This document shows, piece by piece, positions 12,331 through 24,895 of a stretch of DNA of 64,000 nt (its first letter is position 1; each line of letters opens with the position of its first letter). The translations under genes and the position numbers were made by a program. The stretch covers positions 9,672,001-9,736,000 of the forward strand of contig CM106586.1 in NCBI GenBank assembly GCA_048013815.1, in the 5' to 3' direction. Under the pieces are notes generated by a model. It was given only the letters and a program-made list of their open reading frames with translations, did not search any database and was not told where the DNA came from. This DNA is from Setoptus koraiensis. Taxonomy: Eukaryota > Arthropoda.

Positions 12331-13323
12331 TGCGCTGGTTATACTTGCGAAGTGGGCACCCATCAGATTGAGGTATTTTGGGTATTTTTGAGTAGAGTAT
12401 AGTACCCTGATACCAGATTGGGTATTTATAAGATGTAGAAACTTACGATTTCCGAGTTACCCGAGGTACCGCACAGTGGGCGTTTTGAGATACCCGAAGA
12501 CCGCTAGCGGTTCCCACTCCTTTTTTTGAAGATAATTTTGTTACAGCAAGGTACAGTCGAGTATTTTGAACTCAGGAATCGTATACCGGAAGTGTTAAAA
12601 TGAACCCGATGTGCGATACCAGGATTTACCCGGGTATTTCGGGTATCCGAGTTAGTAATAGGCTGCGCGAGGGTAATAATCACAACCGCATGAGTGCGGC
12701 ATGACCGTTGCCGTCACCCGTCACCAAGGTAGATACCACACTCGGGACCGCACCTGTGATGGGTCTGAGAACTCGGCCTGCGGCCTCGTAATCTGGAGGC
12801 CGTCACATCTCCTTCGTCGCTCCCGCGACGACTGCGTGCGACGGGAACCCTTCGGGTATGGTTGATGAGCGCTTCGGGTATCGGGCTGCGCCCTCTACCC
12901 TCCGCTCACATGACTGCAAACCATAGACGAGAGTAAGAGACAAGAAGAAAAGTTGAAAGCCTCGGAACATGATTCAAGCGCTTCGACGACTTGTGTGGCG
13001 ACATGTCTGAGCCTCTCGGCGCACGTATTTTCTCGTGCGCGCGAATATTTCGTCCCGGGCGGAATACCCGCGCGTTTTTCCTGAATATCTCTGGAACCGG
13101 AAGTCGCACAGGCATGAAATGGACTACATTGTACTGAGAATGACTGTAGTCTGCTGCATACCAAGTTTCATGTCTCTAGCTCGAAGTTGAAGCTAAAACC
13201 GGAAGGAGTAATTTCTACACTTCCGGTCTAGAAGAATCGTCATCAGGGGCCTCTAGAGTACTCACATGGTGAGTTTCGTGGTGATCTGATGGGTGCCCAC
13301 TTCGCAAGAACACCCAGTGCGCT
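12331..13323. mobile_element. Non-autonomous DNA transposon (MITE-like) with terminal inverted repeats
   Basis: The element of about 1 kb is bounded by inverted repeats. A perfect 25-bp core lies at 12344-12368 and, inverted, at 13284-13308; an imperfect extension reaches the outer ends (about 12331 and 13323, GCGC/CTGG-like). The interior is clearly GC-richer than the flanks, has many GGGTAT/ATACCC motifs in both orientations (for example around 12370-12430, 12630-12650 and 12855-12900), and encodes no transposase. Open frames inside (12895-13164 minus) show no domain. I could not define a convincing target-site duplication. It lies downstream of GNB5, in the gap before the alpha2-delta gene. 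Confidence 0.75.
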
Positions 13324-14584
13324 TTGTTGATTCAACTGGGGTTAGTAAGTACTGAGGGCAGTATCGACTGCCAGAGATTTGCGTCATATTGAAAATTCAT
13401 TCTCAATCAAAAAATGAATTGAATGTTTGAGTCACACCAACAGTCTACATGACATAAAATATTACCCTAGCCTAGATTTTGGAAAAATGATCTGAGATAC
13501 GACGTCTATATCTCAATAAATATGCGAATTGAATGGACTGGTTCATGTAATTCTAATACTTATTTAGCAATCGATGGCATTTTAACTAGCCTTTGAACCA
13601 AGCAAATTAATTATATGACTACTTTTGGCATACTGTTATTTTTCGGAAAAACCGACATTATCTTAGAATTTCCAAGGAATGTAGTAGGATAAAAAAGAAT
13701 GTTTACTATCGCATTCGTAGATAATATGTATGCTGTTTGTGAATTCTCCGAGACTCGAGAGCGAAATAAATATACACAGACATAGGCATGACAAAAGCCC
13801 GTAGCTACCCTATGTACGGTTTCAGTGTAGCCTACCAAGTGAAGCCTATGCCTCACATGAACGCAGCAGAAACGGCACCAAGAATGTTATGCATTGAGTT
13901 GATGTAACGGGTCCAATGGGGAACGAGAGATTATGTAAGCCTAGAATTCGAGTCTACTTCTTACCTTCAAAGGCATGCTTCACTTTGCTCATGATGGGCT
14001 AGTGTACGAGGGACCCGTCAACCTCGATAAATAATTTTATGATAACATGAATGTCTGATGTATTCTTAGATGTTTCATCAATAATAATAAATAAATCCAC
14101 TTTTGTATATGTGGATTCTGCATAATAAGTGAATATTTGTATAATCAGAATTTTATAAGAATGATATTTAATTGCTCAAGAACGGCACACGTACCTTAAT
14201 GTGGATTCGCAATAATACAATCACCTATGTGTGAGATACATCGAATATCAATTGTACGATAATCATGGAAATCGCCGAAAAAAAGAAATGAAAATTAGCT
14301 TATATAACAACAATTCCATCGTGATTAGACACCCCGCAAAATCAAATGGAATTTAGGAGGAATAAGTTACGTCCAAGTAAATCAAGAAGCTTCAATTATT
14401 GCACCTACCATCTATTATTTGAGAGACTTTCGCCCAAAAGACAACTAATAACAAGTATTATTTTGTAAAATCGGTTGTCATCGTACAGAATTGTATCTTA
14501 TTTAGTTGCGTGGAGCAAAAAAGATTACCAACGAATTATTCTTGCTATTAAAATCATAATCAGCACTGAATCAATAGCAACGCA
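13324..14584. other. Intergenic region before the alpha2-delta gene
   Basis: AT-rich with no recognised gene. A few small inverted motifs occur, such as ACGGGTCC near 13908 answered by GGACCCGT near 14010. The promoter and leader of the alpha2-delta gene should lie at its right end. Confidence 0.4.
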
Positions 14585-17500
14585 ATGCAGCTTTCGATAT
14601 TTCCTAAAAACGCTAGGAGCAATATATTTGTACAACAACTATCAATTGCTACAATGCCATCAATAGCCTTTATATTATTAGTAATCTTATCATTCTCAGC
14701 CAAATCAATGCGGCTGCAGGAGCAGCAGCCAACAACAACCGAGTCACTGGACAAAGGTAGCAAATTATCATTTAGTGATAGTCAAGAATATCGCCAATTA
14801 TTAGCAGAGTCGATTAAAGACTGGTCACAGCGGCTTAGCACCGACATCTATGAGGGTAGCTCCGAAACGGGTTGCATAAGATCCATTCGCGAGGCTTACA
14901 TGGACCACAAGGCCACAATAGATATTGTTGATGCACCAAAACTGCATTCCGACATAATAGGACAAATATCCAACATGATGAGCTGGCATAAGAAGGCCGT
15001 AGAGGCGATAGCCCGCACAGCCGAATCGCTTGCTGGCAATCATACATTTGATAAGACGCTTCGTTTTGATTATGTTGACGTTCATCGGATTCGCGACGCC
15101 AATGAATACGGTGGCATAACAATATCAGAGACGGGCACCTACGATAGTGCCATGGTCAACTATAATCAGCAACGTCTATCATCTGTTCTGGAGGATAGTA
15201 CCACTACCAATAGTGGCGGCGCAAATTACATAAATAACCAACAAAACAACAACAGCAGCAGCACAACGATTCCAGCCTCAGCCCCAACCCCAGTATCACC
15301 GGCTTCATCATCAGCGTCCGAGTGGCAAACTCCATATAGTTATTTAGCTTTGGAGAGGCACAAGAATTTCGAAGACATTCTCGTCAGTACTGACGACTCA
15401 GCCGTCCACGTACCAGTTCACATTTATCCTGGCGAACAGAAAGTGATGAACGGCATAGCGTGGTCAAGTGGGTTGACCAAGGTTTACAAGGACAACATGG
15501 TTAGAAATCCACGCTTGACAAATCAATATTTTGCCTCTTACCTGGGCTTCATGCGCCTGTTTCCCGCTCAACAATGGCCAATACTCAAAAGTGAGCCAGA
15601 TCTATACGATGCCCGCATGAGACCATGGTATGTGTCGGGTGCCTCCAGTCCTAAAGATGTCGTCGTTCTTGTGGATTCCAGTGGCTCCATGACAGGTTCT
15701 AGGCGTGATATAGCCAAAGGTGTCGTATTTGAGATACTGGACACCCTGACGGATAATGATTATTTCACTGTGTTGAAATTCTCAGACAATATAGCACCAA
15801 TTGGTGTGCCGCAATGCGACAATCTTAGATCGCCCAAGTCAACATCGAATATGGCCTCACAGTATACGATGTCCATGCAGAGTGACAATGGCGTCAATCA
15901 GCGCACGCCCAGCTCGTTGGAACAGACCGACAGCTCAAATATACAATCGTGGGCCAATAATAATAACTTGCCTAAGATTAGCAATATCACTCAGGATCTA
16001 GAAAAGGTCACTCTATTGCCCGCAACGGGGAGAAACATACGTCATATAAAGGGAAATTTCACCATCACAACATCGGGCATAGCAAATTTCACTCATGCAC
16101 TAATGTCCGCCTTTGAATTGTTACAAAATTACAACAGATCACAGAGTCTTGGCTCGCAATGCAACCAAGCTATTATGTTGATCACTGATGGATCGCCGTC
16201 TAGTTTTGAAGAGATATTCCATCGCTACAACTATCCCAACATACCTGTGCGCGTTTTCACCTACTTGATAGGACGAGAAGTAGGCGATGTAACCAATACT
16301 AAATTAATGGCATGCCAAAACAGAGGCTACTATACGCACGTTATTAATTTGCCCGAAGTTAGAGAACAAGTTCAGCAGTACATACCAGTTATGGCTAGAC
16401 CATTGGTTTTGTCTGGACATCATCCAGTTGTGTGGACCGCTGCCTATGGCGATTTGACCTATCTAACGCTCAACGATTGGGTTTGGGAAAGTAAACGACG
16501 CGAACGAGCCAGAAATATACTATCCGGGGACAATGCTTTTTCCATCACTGAGCCAACATCAAGTCAAACCGAGGGCGCCATCACCGATGCCAGCCAACCG
16601 AAACCGGCCCTAGACCAAGATCAGACAACGAGCACTGGATCTCCGTACTATGGCGACGATTATCTGTCTTCGCAGGTCAGAGATGAATTCGACATATTTG
16701 GCTATAACGAAGAAGAGTGCTATTGGCAAACTAAACGAACTGATCTATTGACCACTGTTGTACAACCTGTCTACGACACAAAAAACACCTCAGTGCTCGT
16801 TGAGCGAGTTCTCATCAAGAATGTCTGGATGGAACAAGAAACCCAGGCTAGGACGGCACAAATATTAGGCGTTGCTGCGGCCGACATGAAAATATCCGAC
16901 ATAGTTGCTATGGCGGCTAGTCACAAATTGGGACCCAATGGCTATCCAATACTTCTATCCAACAACGCCTTCGTGATGCATCATCCCGATTTGAGGCCCA
17001 CAATGGAACCAACAAAAGATGATCCAGACAAAAATTCAAAGATACTTAAACCATTTTTTGCTTCAATCGATTTCAGCCAAGTGGAGCACACTGTCAGAAG
17101 TGACAAATCAGCTGACGAGGACCAACCGTACGATTTCGATGCCAAGTTATTACATCTGAGAGAATCGGCCATGAAGAGACTGACCGGTTGGGACACCCTT
17201 GTTATTAAGACTGCCAGCGATTGCCAAAAGAGAGTACAGACACGTAATCAAACTTTCTACTATGGACCCATCAAGGATACACAATTTGCGTTTATGATCG
17301 CCATACCACAACCATATGGTGCCTACAAAGTCAAGGCGCAGATTGAAATTAAACGAAACAATCCTCAATTAAAGCCGTTGACAACCTATTTTATGCCATC
17401 AAGTTTTGACCTATGGACGGTGCATCCCGATTATAACTATTGTGATGGGCCGGCCAACAATTCCGTCACCACTATATTGGATCTAATACAGCGCATAGAG

Positions 17501-20014
17501 AGAGGCCGTTACGATGACATCCAATGGAGACATTCCTCTAGTAATCCGCCTTTGTTTGTGCCAGGAAAATTAACCTGTGATAAGGATCTAGTGCAATCGT
17601 TTGTATTTGACGCAATAGTAACTCATAACATGCCAGATAGATGTAGTTTACCCACGCCAGGAATAGAGTAAGTAGTGACAATGATTACCTCTTTGTTTTT
17701 TGCACGTGTTTGTATTTTTTTTTTATTAAGTTGCATGAATAAATTTGCATTTTTTCAGATACTTTCTCTAATAACATATGCTCATGATGGAGGCATAATA
17801 ATCAAGATTGAAACGATTAGTCAGTCTATCATCTTTATCGGTATCACAGCATCTCGGGTTAGTTGAGCAGGGCACCAATGTGATTGAATCAGGTTGTGAG
17901 ATCTCTGGCGAAGTTCTCCTCACTAACAATCTTTTTGTTTGGACAAAATTCATGGAGAGTAAGTAGATTAGTGAGTTAGCAGAGCCGCCATTGAGAGCTA
18001 CACAACTGTGCTGCCTTCGTTGAGCCCGATTGATCGGACCGATGGCCCGGATGACCCGAATTTCTCCATGATATGGATGCGGTTCGGGATACATTCAGGA
18101 GCCAAACAAATCGCAATGTTTGACTAACACTCTTGAAACTATATTCTCTCGCCTCTAAAGTCCTCTTGCCATGTTACTTGCTCTACTTCCAAGGTAACCA
18201 ACAGATCATCATCGATATGTGTGAAGAAATAACTGGTTCAATTGTATCTTACAGAAACATCAATGCAAAGCGACATGAATTTTTCTATCTATATCTTTCT
18301 AAACTATGTTCAATTCTATCCAACATGCATGATAATCTAACATATCTTTCATCCTGTCCAATTTCATAGGTCCAGTGTACTAAGCATGTATGGAGTTCAC
18401 ATGTCATTCGTGGCAACCAGAAGCGGTCTAACCAGAGTGAGAGTTTATGACTCCAATGAGGTTATCAAGAGAACAGCGGAACTCTTCATAGCGAAACATC
18501 CCAGAACTGTTGACGAGACCTACTATTCGCGTACTGTTGATTACAATATGTTGATAAATGAAACAGCCACCGTGATATCGGTGCCATTCAACGCTCACAA
18601 AAGACTCTTGGAAAGAATGAAATCCATCTATTCCCAAGAGGAGACTTATAGTAGTTATAGGTCTAATATGATGCTCGATATGACTCAGCAATACACTGAT
18701 GCCAAAAGGGGTGACTATCAGAGTTTGAGCGCCTATGAGCAGTTGGATCTATTGACCAACAGCACTGTTTATGTTAGCGGTACACAATCGATTATTATTG
18801 GCGAGGGCAAACAACGTTCTGTGGCCGGAGTTGTTGGTCTTCTCTATGATTATGCAACATTTGCTAAACGATTCTTTAATACAACAACTCTGAGAGTATC
18901 ATCAACAACAACTTCACAACAACAGCGAGCCACATTGTGCCAAAATGACGATGGATATAATACTTGTCCAACTCAATGCGGCTATAATAACGATTCAATT
19001 CATTGCTTTCTCATTGACAATAATGGTTATGTGGTAGTAAGTGAGGATTTGCAACATATTGGTAGGCATCTCATGGAATTGGATGAGATTTTATTTTCGT
19101 CATTGGTGGCAGACGGTATATATCATCCTGTGAAATTGTACGACTATCAAGCTACTTGTATCAGGCCAGAGGAAAAGAATCTCTATTCCACGGCATCATC
19201 ATTCCGATTTAACACTTCGCCAGGCGTATTTTGTTTGAAAATGATATTAGCCATTTCGACTAATCTAGTGAATGTGTTCACGTGGATAATGGAAACGTCA
19301 TTTGTTGTGATTGCATCATTGTGGAAAAGAAATTTTAATATAGATATGATACTTATGACAACAGCACCACTAAATTTCAACAAAAATAATGCTGAGGCCC
19401 AAACATTGCGTTCATCACTTTTGCCTAACAAGACAGTAATAAGGCCTTGCGAGAAGACTTTTACTTTATACGAGACACGTCCATCATCCTTCCAACAGCG
19501 CAATAACAAAGTCAATAATGATATTTTTGGAGGAGGTGAACAACAACAACAAAAATCATCATCAACAACTCATAAACATAATCAAGAAATTCCCATATCC
19601 ACATATATTAGCAATTGCAAATGCGAAAATTGGTTTGTCTATGGACAGGTGTCAAAATCAAATCTGATAATGCTGGTAGTTCATCAGTCGACAGATTGTG
19701 AACTGAACAAACAGAATGGTTTTGGTTGCGATCTCAATAACAGGCTCTCAAATCGTGGCTCGAGTAATCCGATGGAAAGTAAACAGATTCTAAATGATTT
19801 AGAAGACTCGAGAGATGCCACTTGTGTAAGATTGGAGAGAGAGGCTAATCTACACAGACAAAAACCAGACACCTGTGTCAGTCATCATCCAGAGGAAACT
19901 TTTATTCATGTTTGCGGTTCAGCTAACAAAATAGTTGCAACATTTTCGTTCAGCATCTTTGTAGTAGTTATGACATTAGTAATAATGAACTTTATGATTG
20001 TCGAAATAATTTAA
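14585..20014 (+). CDS. Voltage-gated calcium channel alpha2-delta subunit (alpha2-delta-3/4-like)
   Basis: Two exons, 14585-17667 and 18370-20014, joined across a 702-bp GT-AG intron, give about 1575 residues. The first ATG is at 14585; a second in-frame ATG at 14654 begins exactly at the hydrophobic signal sequence (MPSIAFILLVILSF) and may be the true start. In order: VWA_N region; a VWA domain with a complete MIDAS (DSSGS at 364-368, numbered from the first ATG); Cache-like and VGCC_alpha2 regions; a delta part with cysteines and the FVATRSGLTR, CFLIDNNGYVVVSED and KLYDYQATC stretches, closest in my recognition to alpha2-delta-3 (Drosophila stolid straightjacket group); and a hydrophobic C-terminus typical of GPI/membrane attachment. 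The family traffics and anchors CaV channels at synapses. Asn/Ser/Gln-rich inserts make it longer than the usual 1100-1200 residues. A small extra exon inside the intron cannot be excluded. Confidence 0.92.
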
Positions 20015-20351
20015 AATAACATGAATAATAATTAAATATGTATATATAACGCCTCGTGTGTGTATATATCGCAACGAGCAATTAGTGCAATAACAAATGT
20101 GAGAATCTAAATATAAATTTAGCATTTCATCATCATTAAATCTATGCAATATACGAAAGAACACACAGTTGAGACTTCTCTCCGTTATCTTAGTCTTTTT
20201 ATTATATGATAAAATCACTTAGAATGAGAACTTGATCACTTAAACAATTAGTTTCCTTATTTTCTTTACTGACGCTAACCTAACTAACCTAATCTTTTGT
20301 GATTATGTAGATTATATCACTCAAGGTAGACTTTAGAAGCGTTGACAACTA

Positions 20352-21186
20352 TCAATTCGAACAGTTCGGGGAGCATGAGGAACCTTGGCTTGAGGGTAGA
20401 ACCGCATTCATCTCATACTGGTGCTCATAATGACGAGAACCTGTGGATGCTGATAGATTATTTGATGTTAGTTTGATAGTATCATAGTTGAATCTATTGT
20501 TGGTTGAGTTGGCAATGCGCTGGGCAATTTTACAGAACATTTCGTCAATTGTAGGCTCATTTGTTTTACAGCTTATCTGGAAGTAGGCCTCTATTTTGGA
20601 GAACTGTTCCATAAAAGTATCAACATCGTCATCTGTTACTTCTGTTTCATTGAGATCTACCTTGTTGCAAACTAAATAAATTTTTGCATTCTCTGCTAAT
20701 GATAGCACCTCTAATAGATGCTGTGACAAGCAATTGAAAGAGTCTATGTTATTTTTTGCGAACACCAACAAAACAGCCTCAGAGAATTTATAATATGAGT
20801 TTGATATTGATCCAATCCTCTCAAGACCTCCCGTGTCAAATAATCTTAGACTAATAGACTTGATGGAGCCACTATCTGTCATGCATTCGTACTGTTTACT
20901 GTAATTGTCCAAGCCAAGAGTGGATTGTCTATATTGGTTCCAATCCATCTGTGAGGTATCGACAAAAGTGTTCTGTGAGATAAACGTTTTCATAGGAGAA
21001 ACATAAATTTGAAACATAAATAAAATTAGATTGGATTTTCGATCCGGTACGTTTGGTGATTTTTCTTATATATCGATTTATATCGATTGCTAGATTTACC
21101 TGAGAGAACCTTCTAAATATGGAAGTTTTTCCTACACCATACTCGCCACATAGAATAACCTTGAATTCCGGGCTAGATGTTTGCAT
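20352..21186 (-). CDS. Atypical Rab/Ras-like small GTPase
   Basis: Two exons on the minus strand, 21100-21186 and 20352-20972, with a 127-bp GT-AG intron, joined in phase 0; 235 residues. All G boxes are visible: P-loop GEYGVGKTS (residues 14-22), a switch I Thr in STLGLD, DTGGLER at switch II, CNKVDL for guanine specificity and SCKT. The switch II position that is usually the catalytic Gln is Leu, and the preceding Ala is Gly. The C-terminus (ending NCSN) lacks a normal Rab double-cysteine or CAAX box, so ordinary prenylation is doubtful. I cannot assign a named Rab. The gene converges with the alpha2-delta gene, 337 bp apart. A role in membrane traffic is only a family-level guess. Confidence 0.8.
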
Positions 21187-22168
21187 TTTAGTTGTGTATT
21201 CAATCTGACTAAAATTATTATTTAAATCACAATATCTATAGCTTTAAGAATCACTGTTTCCTCGAATGAATGGAAATAAATTTATCTTTGTGCCTTTGAG
21301 CAGCCAAGTTCCATCATAGAGATTAGGAATATATTACAATATATCGTTGCTTTTGAATCATTGTTAATATTATTATTGATATGATTTCGTAGGCAAGCAT
21401 CTGGATAATATCAGAAACATTGTCTACAATAGTGGACAACTTGGTATTTTGTGTTTGCTGCTGAACGTCAATCAAGATATAGATAGCCTATTTATGCAAT
21501 GAACATGAAGAGATACAGATGTAAACAATCAGAGAAGCACCATCATATGTTAACTTTTCCGTGGTCATGAAGAGCATTTCACCGATTGTCTCGTACCTAG
21601 TTCAAATGAAATACTGAAGGGCGGCGCTCTTCAATTCCTCTGCGCCGTGTGAGTAGAAATTCATATTCAAAGTGGATCAATAATCCGCTTCAATGCACTC
21701 TATAGTAATGCAATCAGGAGAATCTAAACATTCCGCGAGACACTGTTTGCCTGCCTATGTCAATTCGCCAAGTCGCAAGCGCCCCTGCCGGATTCAGTGC
21801 GATGCTTAGAATGAACTCGGACCAGATTAAGTCCCGAATGACACAGAGCATCTTGCAATTTACTGTGCGCATAATAAAAGTGAACTCATTCTTATGGAAA
21901 CAAGCAACATAGCGGCATACAATCATCTCGACAGGTGTTTTGCTCCTGTTTTTGCTTGTGTCTCAAGTATGGTGGCTAGGCTCTCACAAGGAGCACAAGT
22001 CGACCTCTATGGAGTATTCTTGCCGAACGGGGAATTTATTGGACACCAAATAAATTAACTACAACTAAAGAATCATTCGCGCGCAACCAATACAACCTCA
22101 CAATTTCGACAAAAAATGTTTCTCGAGAATAAAAAAAGGCGATAGTGATCTGTACTTCATTCTTTCCT
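21187..22168. other. Intergenic region
   Basis: No gene is recognised. Short open frames (for example 21714-21926 minus) lack domains. A TTTATT at about 22036, read as AATAAA on the minus strand, may serve as the poly(A) signal of the zinc-knuckle gene, whose stop lies about 130 bp away. Confidence 0.4.
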
Positions 22169-23542
22169 TCATTCATCGTCATCATCGCCATCTTCACCCT
22201 CTTGAGCCTCCTCTTGAGCCTCTTCTTCATCCTCCTCCTCATCTTGTTCACTAGCATCGCCTCCGTCATCCTGGGCATCATCGTCTTGCTCATCATCTTC
22301 GGCATCATTCGTATCATCGATTTTATCTTCAGCGTCTACATTATTACCATTTTGGTCCTTGTCAGTACCATTAGCATCTAACTCTACATCGGTTCTAGAC
22401 TCTGCCTTCTTCTTCTTTTTAGCGTTTGTTGTTTTGCTAGATCTATCGTCATTTCCCTCTAGTTCTTCACTCTCAGAGCTCGGCTCGGAATGGTCATCGA
22501 ATTTTCTGGATTTACGTTTCGTAGAAGAACTGTCCGACTCATCTTTGTTCGTTCTCGATCCCGAATGTCTACCACCTTTAGACCCAGAATCGTCGTTCTT
22601 AGTAGGACAATCTCTACTAATGTGTCCAGTCTCATGACAATTATAACAAGTCGTGCCACCTCCGCTCTTGGGGCAATTACGACTAATGTGACCTGTCTCT
22701 TTACAATTGAAACATGTGGTGCCTCCGCTGTTGTTACGACCACCGCCGCCGCCGCCACCACCTCCACCTGAGGGGCAGTCCTTGCTGATGTGGCCTACCT
22801 GGTTACAATTGTAACAAGTGGCGCCTCTTCCGCCACCTCCACCGCCACCGAACTTACCTCCTCCTCCACTTGATTGTGGGCAATTACGGCTTATGTGGCC
22901 TGATTGGTTACAATTGTAACAAGTCGAACCTCCACCACCGCCGCCACCTCCGCGGCCTCCGTATCCGCCGCCTCCGCCGCTACTTTTAGGACAGTTTCTG
23001 CTGATATGTCCAGTTTGATTACAGTTATAGCAGGTGGTTCCTCCACCGGCGCCTCCTCCTCCGCCTGATGCGGCTTGTGGACAGTTACGGCTAATGTGAC
23101 CCGTTTGTTGGCAGTTGTAGCATGTGGAGCCACCTCCTCCTCCACCTCCTCCGTAACCTCTGTCGCCACCACGATTTCCACCATAGCCACCGCCACCGCC
23201 GCCGCCACCAGATTGAGGACAGTTGCGGCTTATGTGGCCTGTTTGGTTGCAATTGTAGCACGTGGATCCACCACCGCCGCCGCCACCACTGCCATAGCCT
23301 CCACCTCCTCCTCCGCCGCCGCCGGATTGTGGACAATTTCGGCTAATGTGACCTGTCTGATTACAGTTGTAGCACGTAGAGCCTCCGCCGCCTCCGTAGC
23401 CTGTGTCACTTTTCATTCCCATGCCTCCTCCGCCGCCGCCACCTCCTTGTGATTGCGGGCAATTTCTGCTTATGTGACCATTTCCGTTACAATTGTAACA
23501 GACTGCATTTGGTGGCCCTCCGCCGCCTCCATAATAGTTCAT
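22169..23542 (-). CDS. CCHC zinc-knuckle protein (CNBP/HEXBP-like) with glycine linkers and acidic tail
   Basis: A single exon of 457 residues. The ATG at 23542 opens on MNYYGGGGG. Nine CCHC knuckles (C-x2-C-x4-H-x4-C, mostly CYNCNQTGHISRNC) lie between residues about 15 and 310, separated by long poly-glycine linkers with occasional Tyr, Arg and Ser. The remainder is a charged Ser/Asp/Glu/Lys-rich region ending in an acidic tail of Asp and Glu. Proteins of the CNBP/Gis2/HEXBP type bind single-stranded G-rich DNA or RNA and act in translation or nucleic-acid folding. Animal CNBP normally has seven knuckles and an RG-rich linker, so nine near-identical knuckles plus an acidic tail is unusual. 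The repeated unit is highly similar at the DNA level too, implying recent internal expansion. The exact nucleic-acid target is unknown. Confidence 0.88.
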   Translation of the reverse strand: MNYYGGGGGPPNAVCYNCNGNGHISRNCPQSQGGGGGGGGMGMKSDTGYGGGGGSTCYNCNQTGHISRNCPQSGGGGGGGGGYGSGGGGGGGSTCYNCNQTGHISRNCPQSGGGGGGGGYGGNRGGDRGYGGGGGGGGSTCYNCQQTGHISRNCPQAASGGGGGAGGGTTCYNCNQTGHISRNCPKSSGGGGGYGGRGGGGGGGGSTCYNCNQSGHISRNCPQSSGGGGKFGGGGGGGRGATCYNCNQVGHISKDCPSGGGGGGGGGGRNNSGGTTCFNCKETGHISRNCPKSGGGTTCYNCHETGHISRDCPTKNDDSGSKGGRHSGSRTNKDESDSSSTKRKSRKFDDHSEPSSESEELEGNDDRSSKTTNAKKKKKAESRTDVELDANGTDKDQNGNNVDAEDKIDDTNDAEDDEQDDDAQDDGGDASEQDEEEDEEEAQEEAQEGEDGDDDDE

Positions 23543-24227
23543 GGTGTTCAAGAGTATATGTATTGGTGAGTCTCTGAAGTGATCTGTTGGATTTAATCAA
23601 CAGACAGAACGCGCAAATAGGCTAAATGTGGTGAGAGTATCTACTCTAATATTTTGGTCTCGATGTACTATTATTATTACTGAGATGCGTGTGTGTTATT
23701 TTATTTAATAGCAATTGTAATAATAAATTAGTGATTGTTGATTATAATAGTTAATGTTAATAATTATGACAGTGCTAATATATATTAATGATATAGTCTG
23801 ATTATGATAATTTAAATTTCTAGTCATGCACCTCAAACTGAATGGTAATGTTGAATAGAGAATTAGAATTTGCTTGGACAAAACCAGTGGCACGGGTTTT
23901 GTGGTGTGTGCACTTTAACAATAAACTTTTCTCATGTGAAGCGATGCCGTTTTTCCCCCAAATTGCCAAACATCAGGCAAGAAACAAGACTTGGCCTATC
24001 GGGAATTTAATGAACTGAAATGCAACTAAAAATTCATTTTACGAAAGAACAGAATTTTGTGTGGACCAAAAAGCATGCGTTCTTTTAGTTTCTTCATTTT
24101 GATTTCGACCTGACACGCGTGCATCAACAGTCGGATGGCCGCAGTCGCATTGTTCGCTCTGGCGGCAATTCACCGAACTCTATATCCATTTTCATTCATG
24201 TCGCCAATGTTTCGGCGATGCGCCAAA
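23543..24227. other. Intergenic region upstream of the zinc-knuckle gene
   Basis: AT-rich, with no gene seen; it should hold the minus-strand promoter of the zinc-knuckle gene. The right end abuts a duplicated block derived from the RNASEH2C locus. Confidence 0.4.
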
Positions 24228-24895
24228 TTTGAACTGTCATCGTGGAAAAAATTCACACGTGAATATTCATTCATGACCGCTTGCAAGTTGCAACGAATAT
24301 ACGAATATGTAGTAGAATATGGTGATCATTCATTTATTGGCGATAACAATTTCACCAACAAATGCGTTAATCAACAAAAGTTTAGTTAATAATTAATAAC
24401 TATCGTATACAGTGTAATTATTAATTACACTATTGAGCTACTCTCCGATGAAACGGATTGGTGGTCAAGTTGATTGGAAGGTTCTGAAAGCCTCCGAATG
24501 GTCGATTGACCTGACAAGTTGAGCGCCCTTTTTCTAACTGTTATTTACTAATACATTCATTTTTCACAGTCTATACAGCCTCAAACGTGTAAAACGTGTG
24601 TAAATGTCATACATCTATCTAGAAAACTTCAACTCGATTGAAGTAATTTGTCAACGTGTCATGCATCGTAAAATTGACAGTTCTTGCGAGAAGGCAAAAG
24701 TTTCTACCTATTTTACTCCTCCTACGCGGGAGAAAGAGGCCGTATCGGGAAACTTGTATCGCCAAGCTTTCGAAAGTTTCACATATTGAAAATGGGACCA
24801 AGTACCCATTGGTTCAATCATTGAGGTTGTTGAACTTGCCTGAAGCACCCAATAGTGTAGCAACTATCCTTCATTCTGCACCAAACCAACTCAAG
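24228..24895 (+). pseudogene. Decayed duplicate of RNASEH2C with its 5' flank
   Basis: The plus strand here resembles the minus strand of the RNASEH2C locus (about 33580 down to 32640). In the 5' flank, TTTGAACTGTCAT, GGAAAAAATTCACA and GAATATTCAT recur in the same order. The start region (ATG at 24604) then keeps frame through KIDSSCEKAKVSTYFTP, against KIDSSCETARVSTYFTP in the intact gene. The middle of the gene, covering the segment before the F-x-FTYWNWDQVP motif, is missing. The FTY is followed by a stop, and the rest is frame-broken, though similarity continues past the parental stop codon. Because the 5' non-transcribed flank is included, this is a DNA-level duplication rather than a retrocopy. 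It is not expected to give a functional protein. Confidence 0.75.

Noticed and set aside
22145-23452. Open frames on the plus strand and alternative minus frames across the zinc-knuckle gene
   Set aside because: They are shadows of the Gly-rich repeat coding sequence and have low-complexity Ser/Thr/Ala or Val/Ala content without domains.
24135-24389. 84-codon plus-strand open frame
   Set aside because: It spans the duplicated 5' flank of RNASEH2C, which is noncoding in the parent locus.
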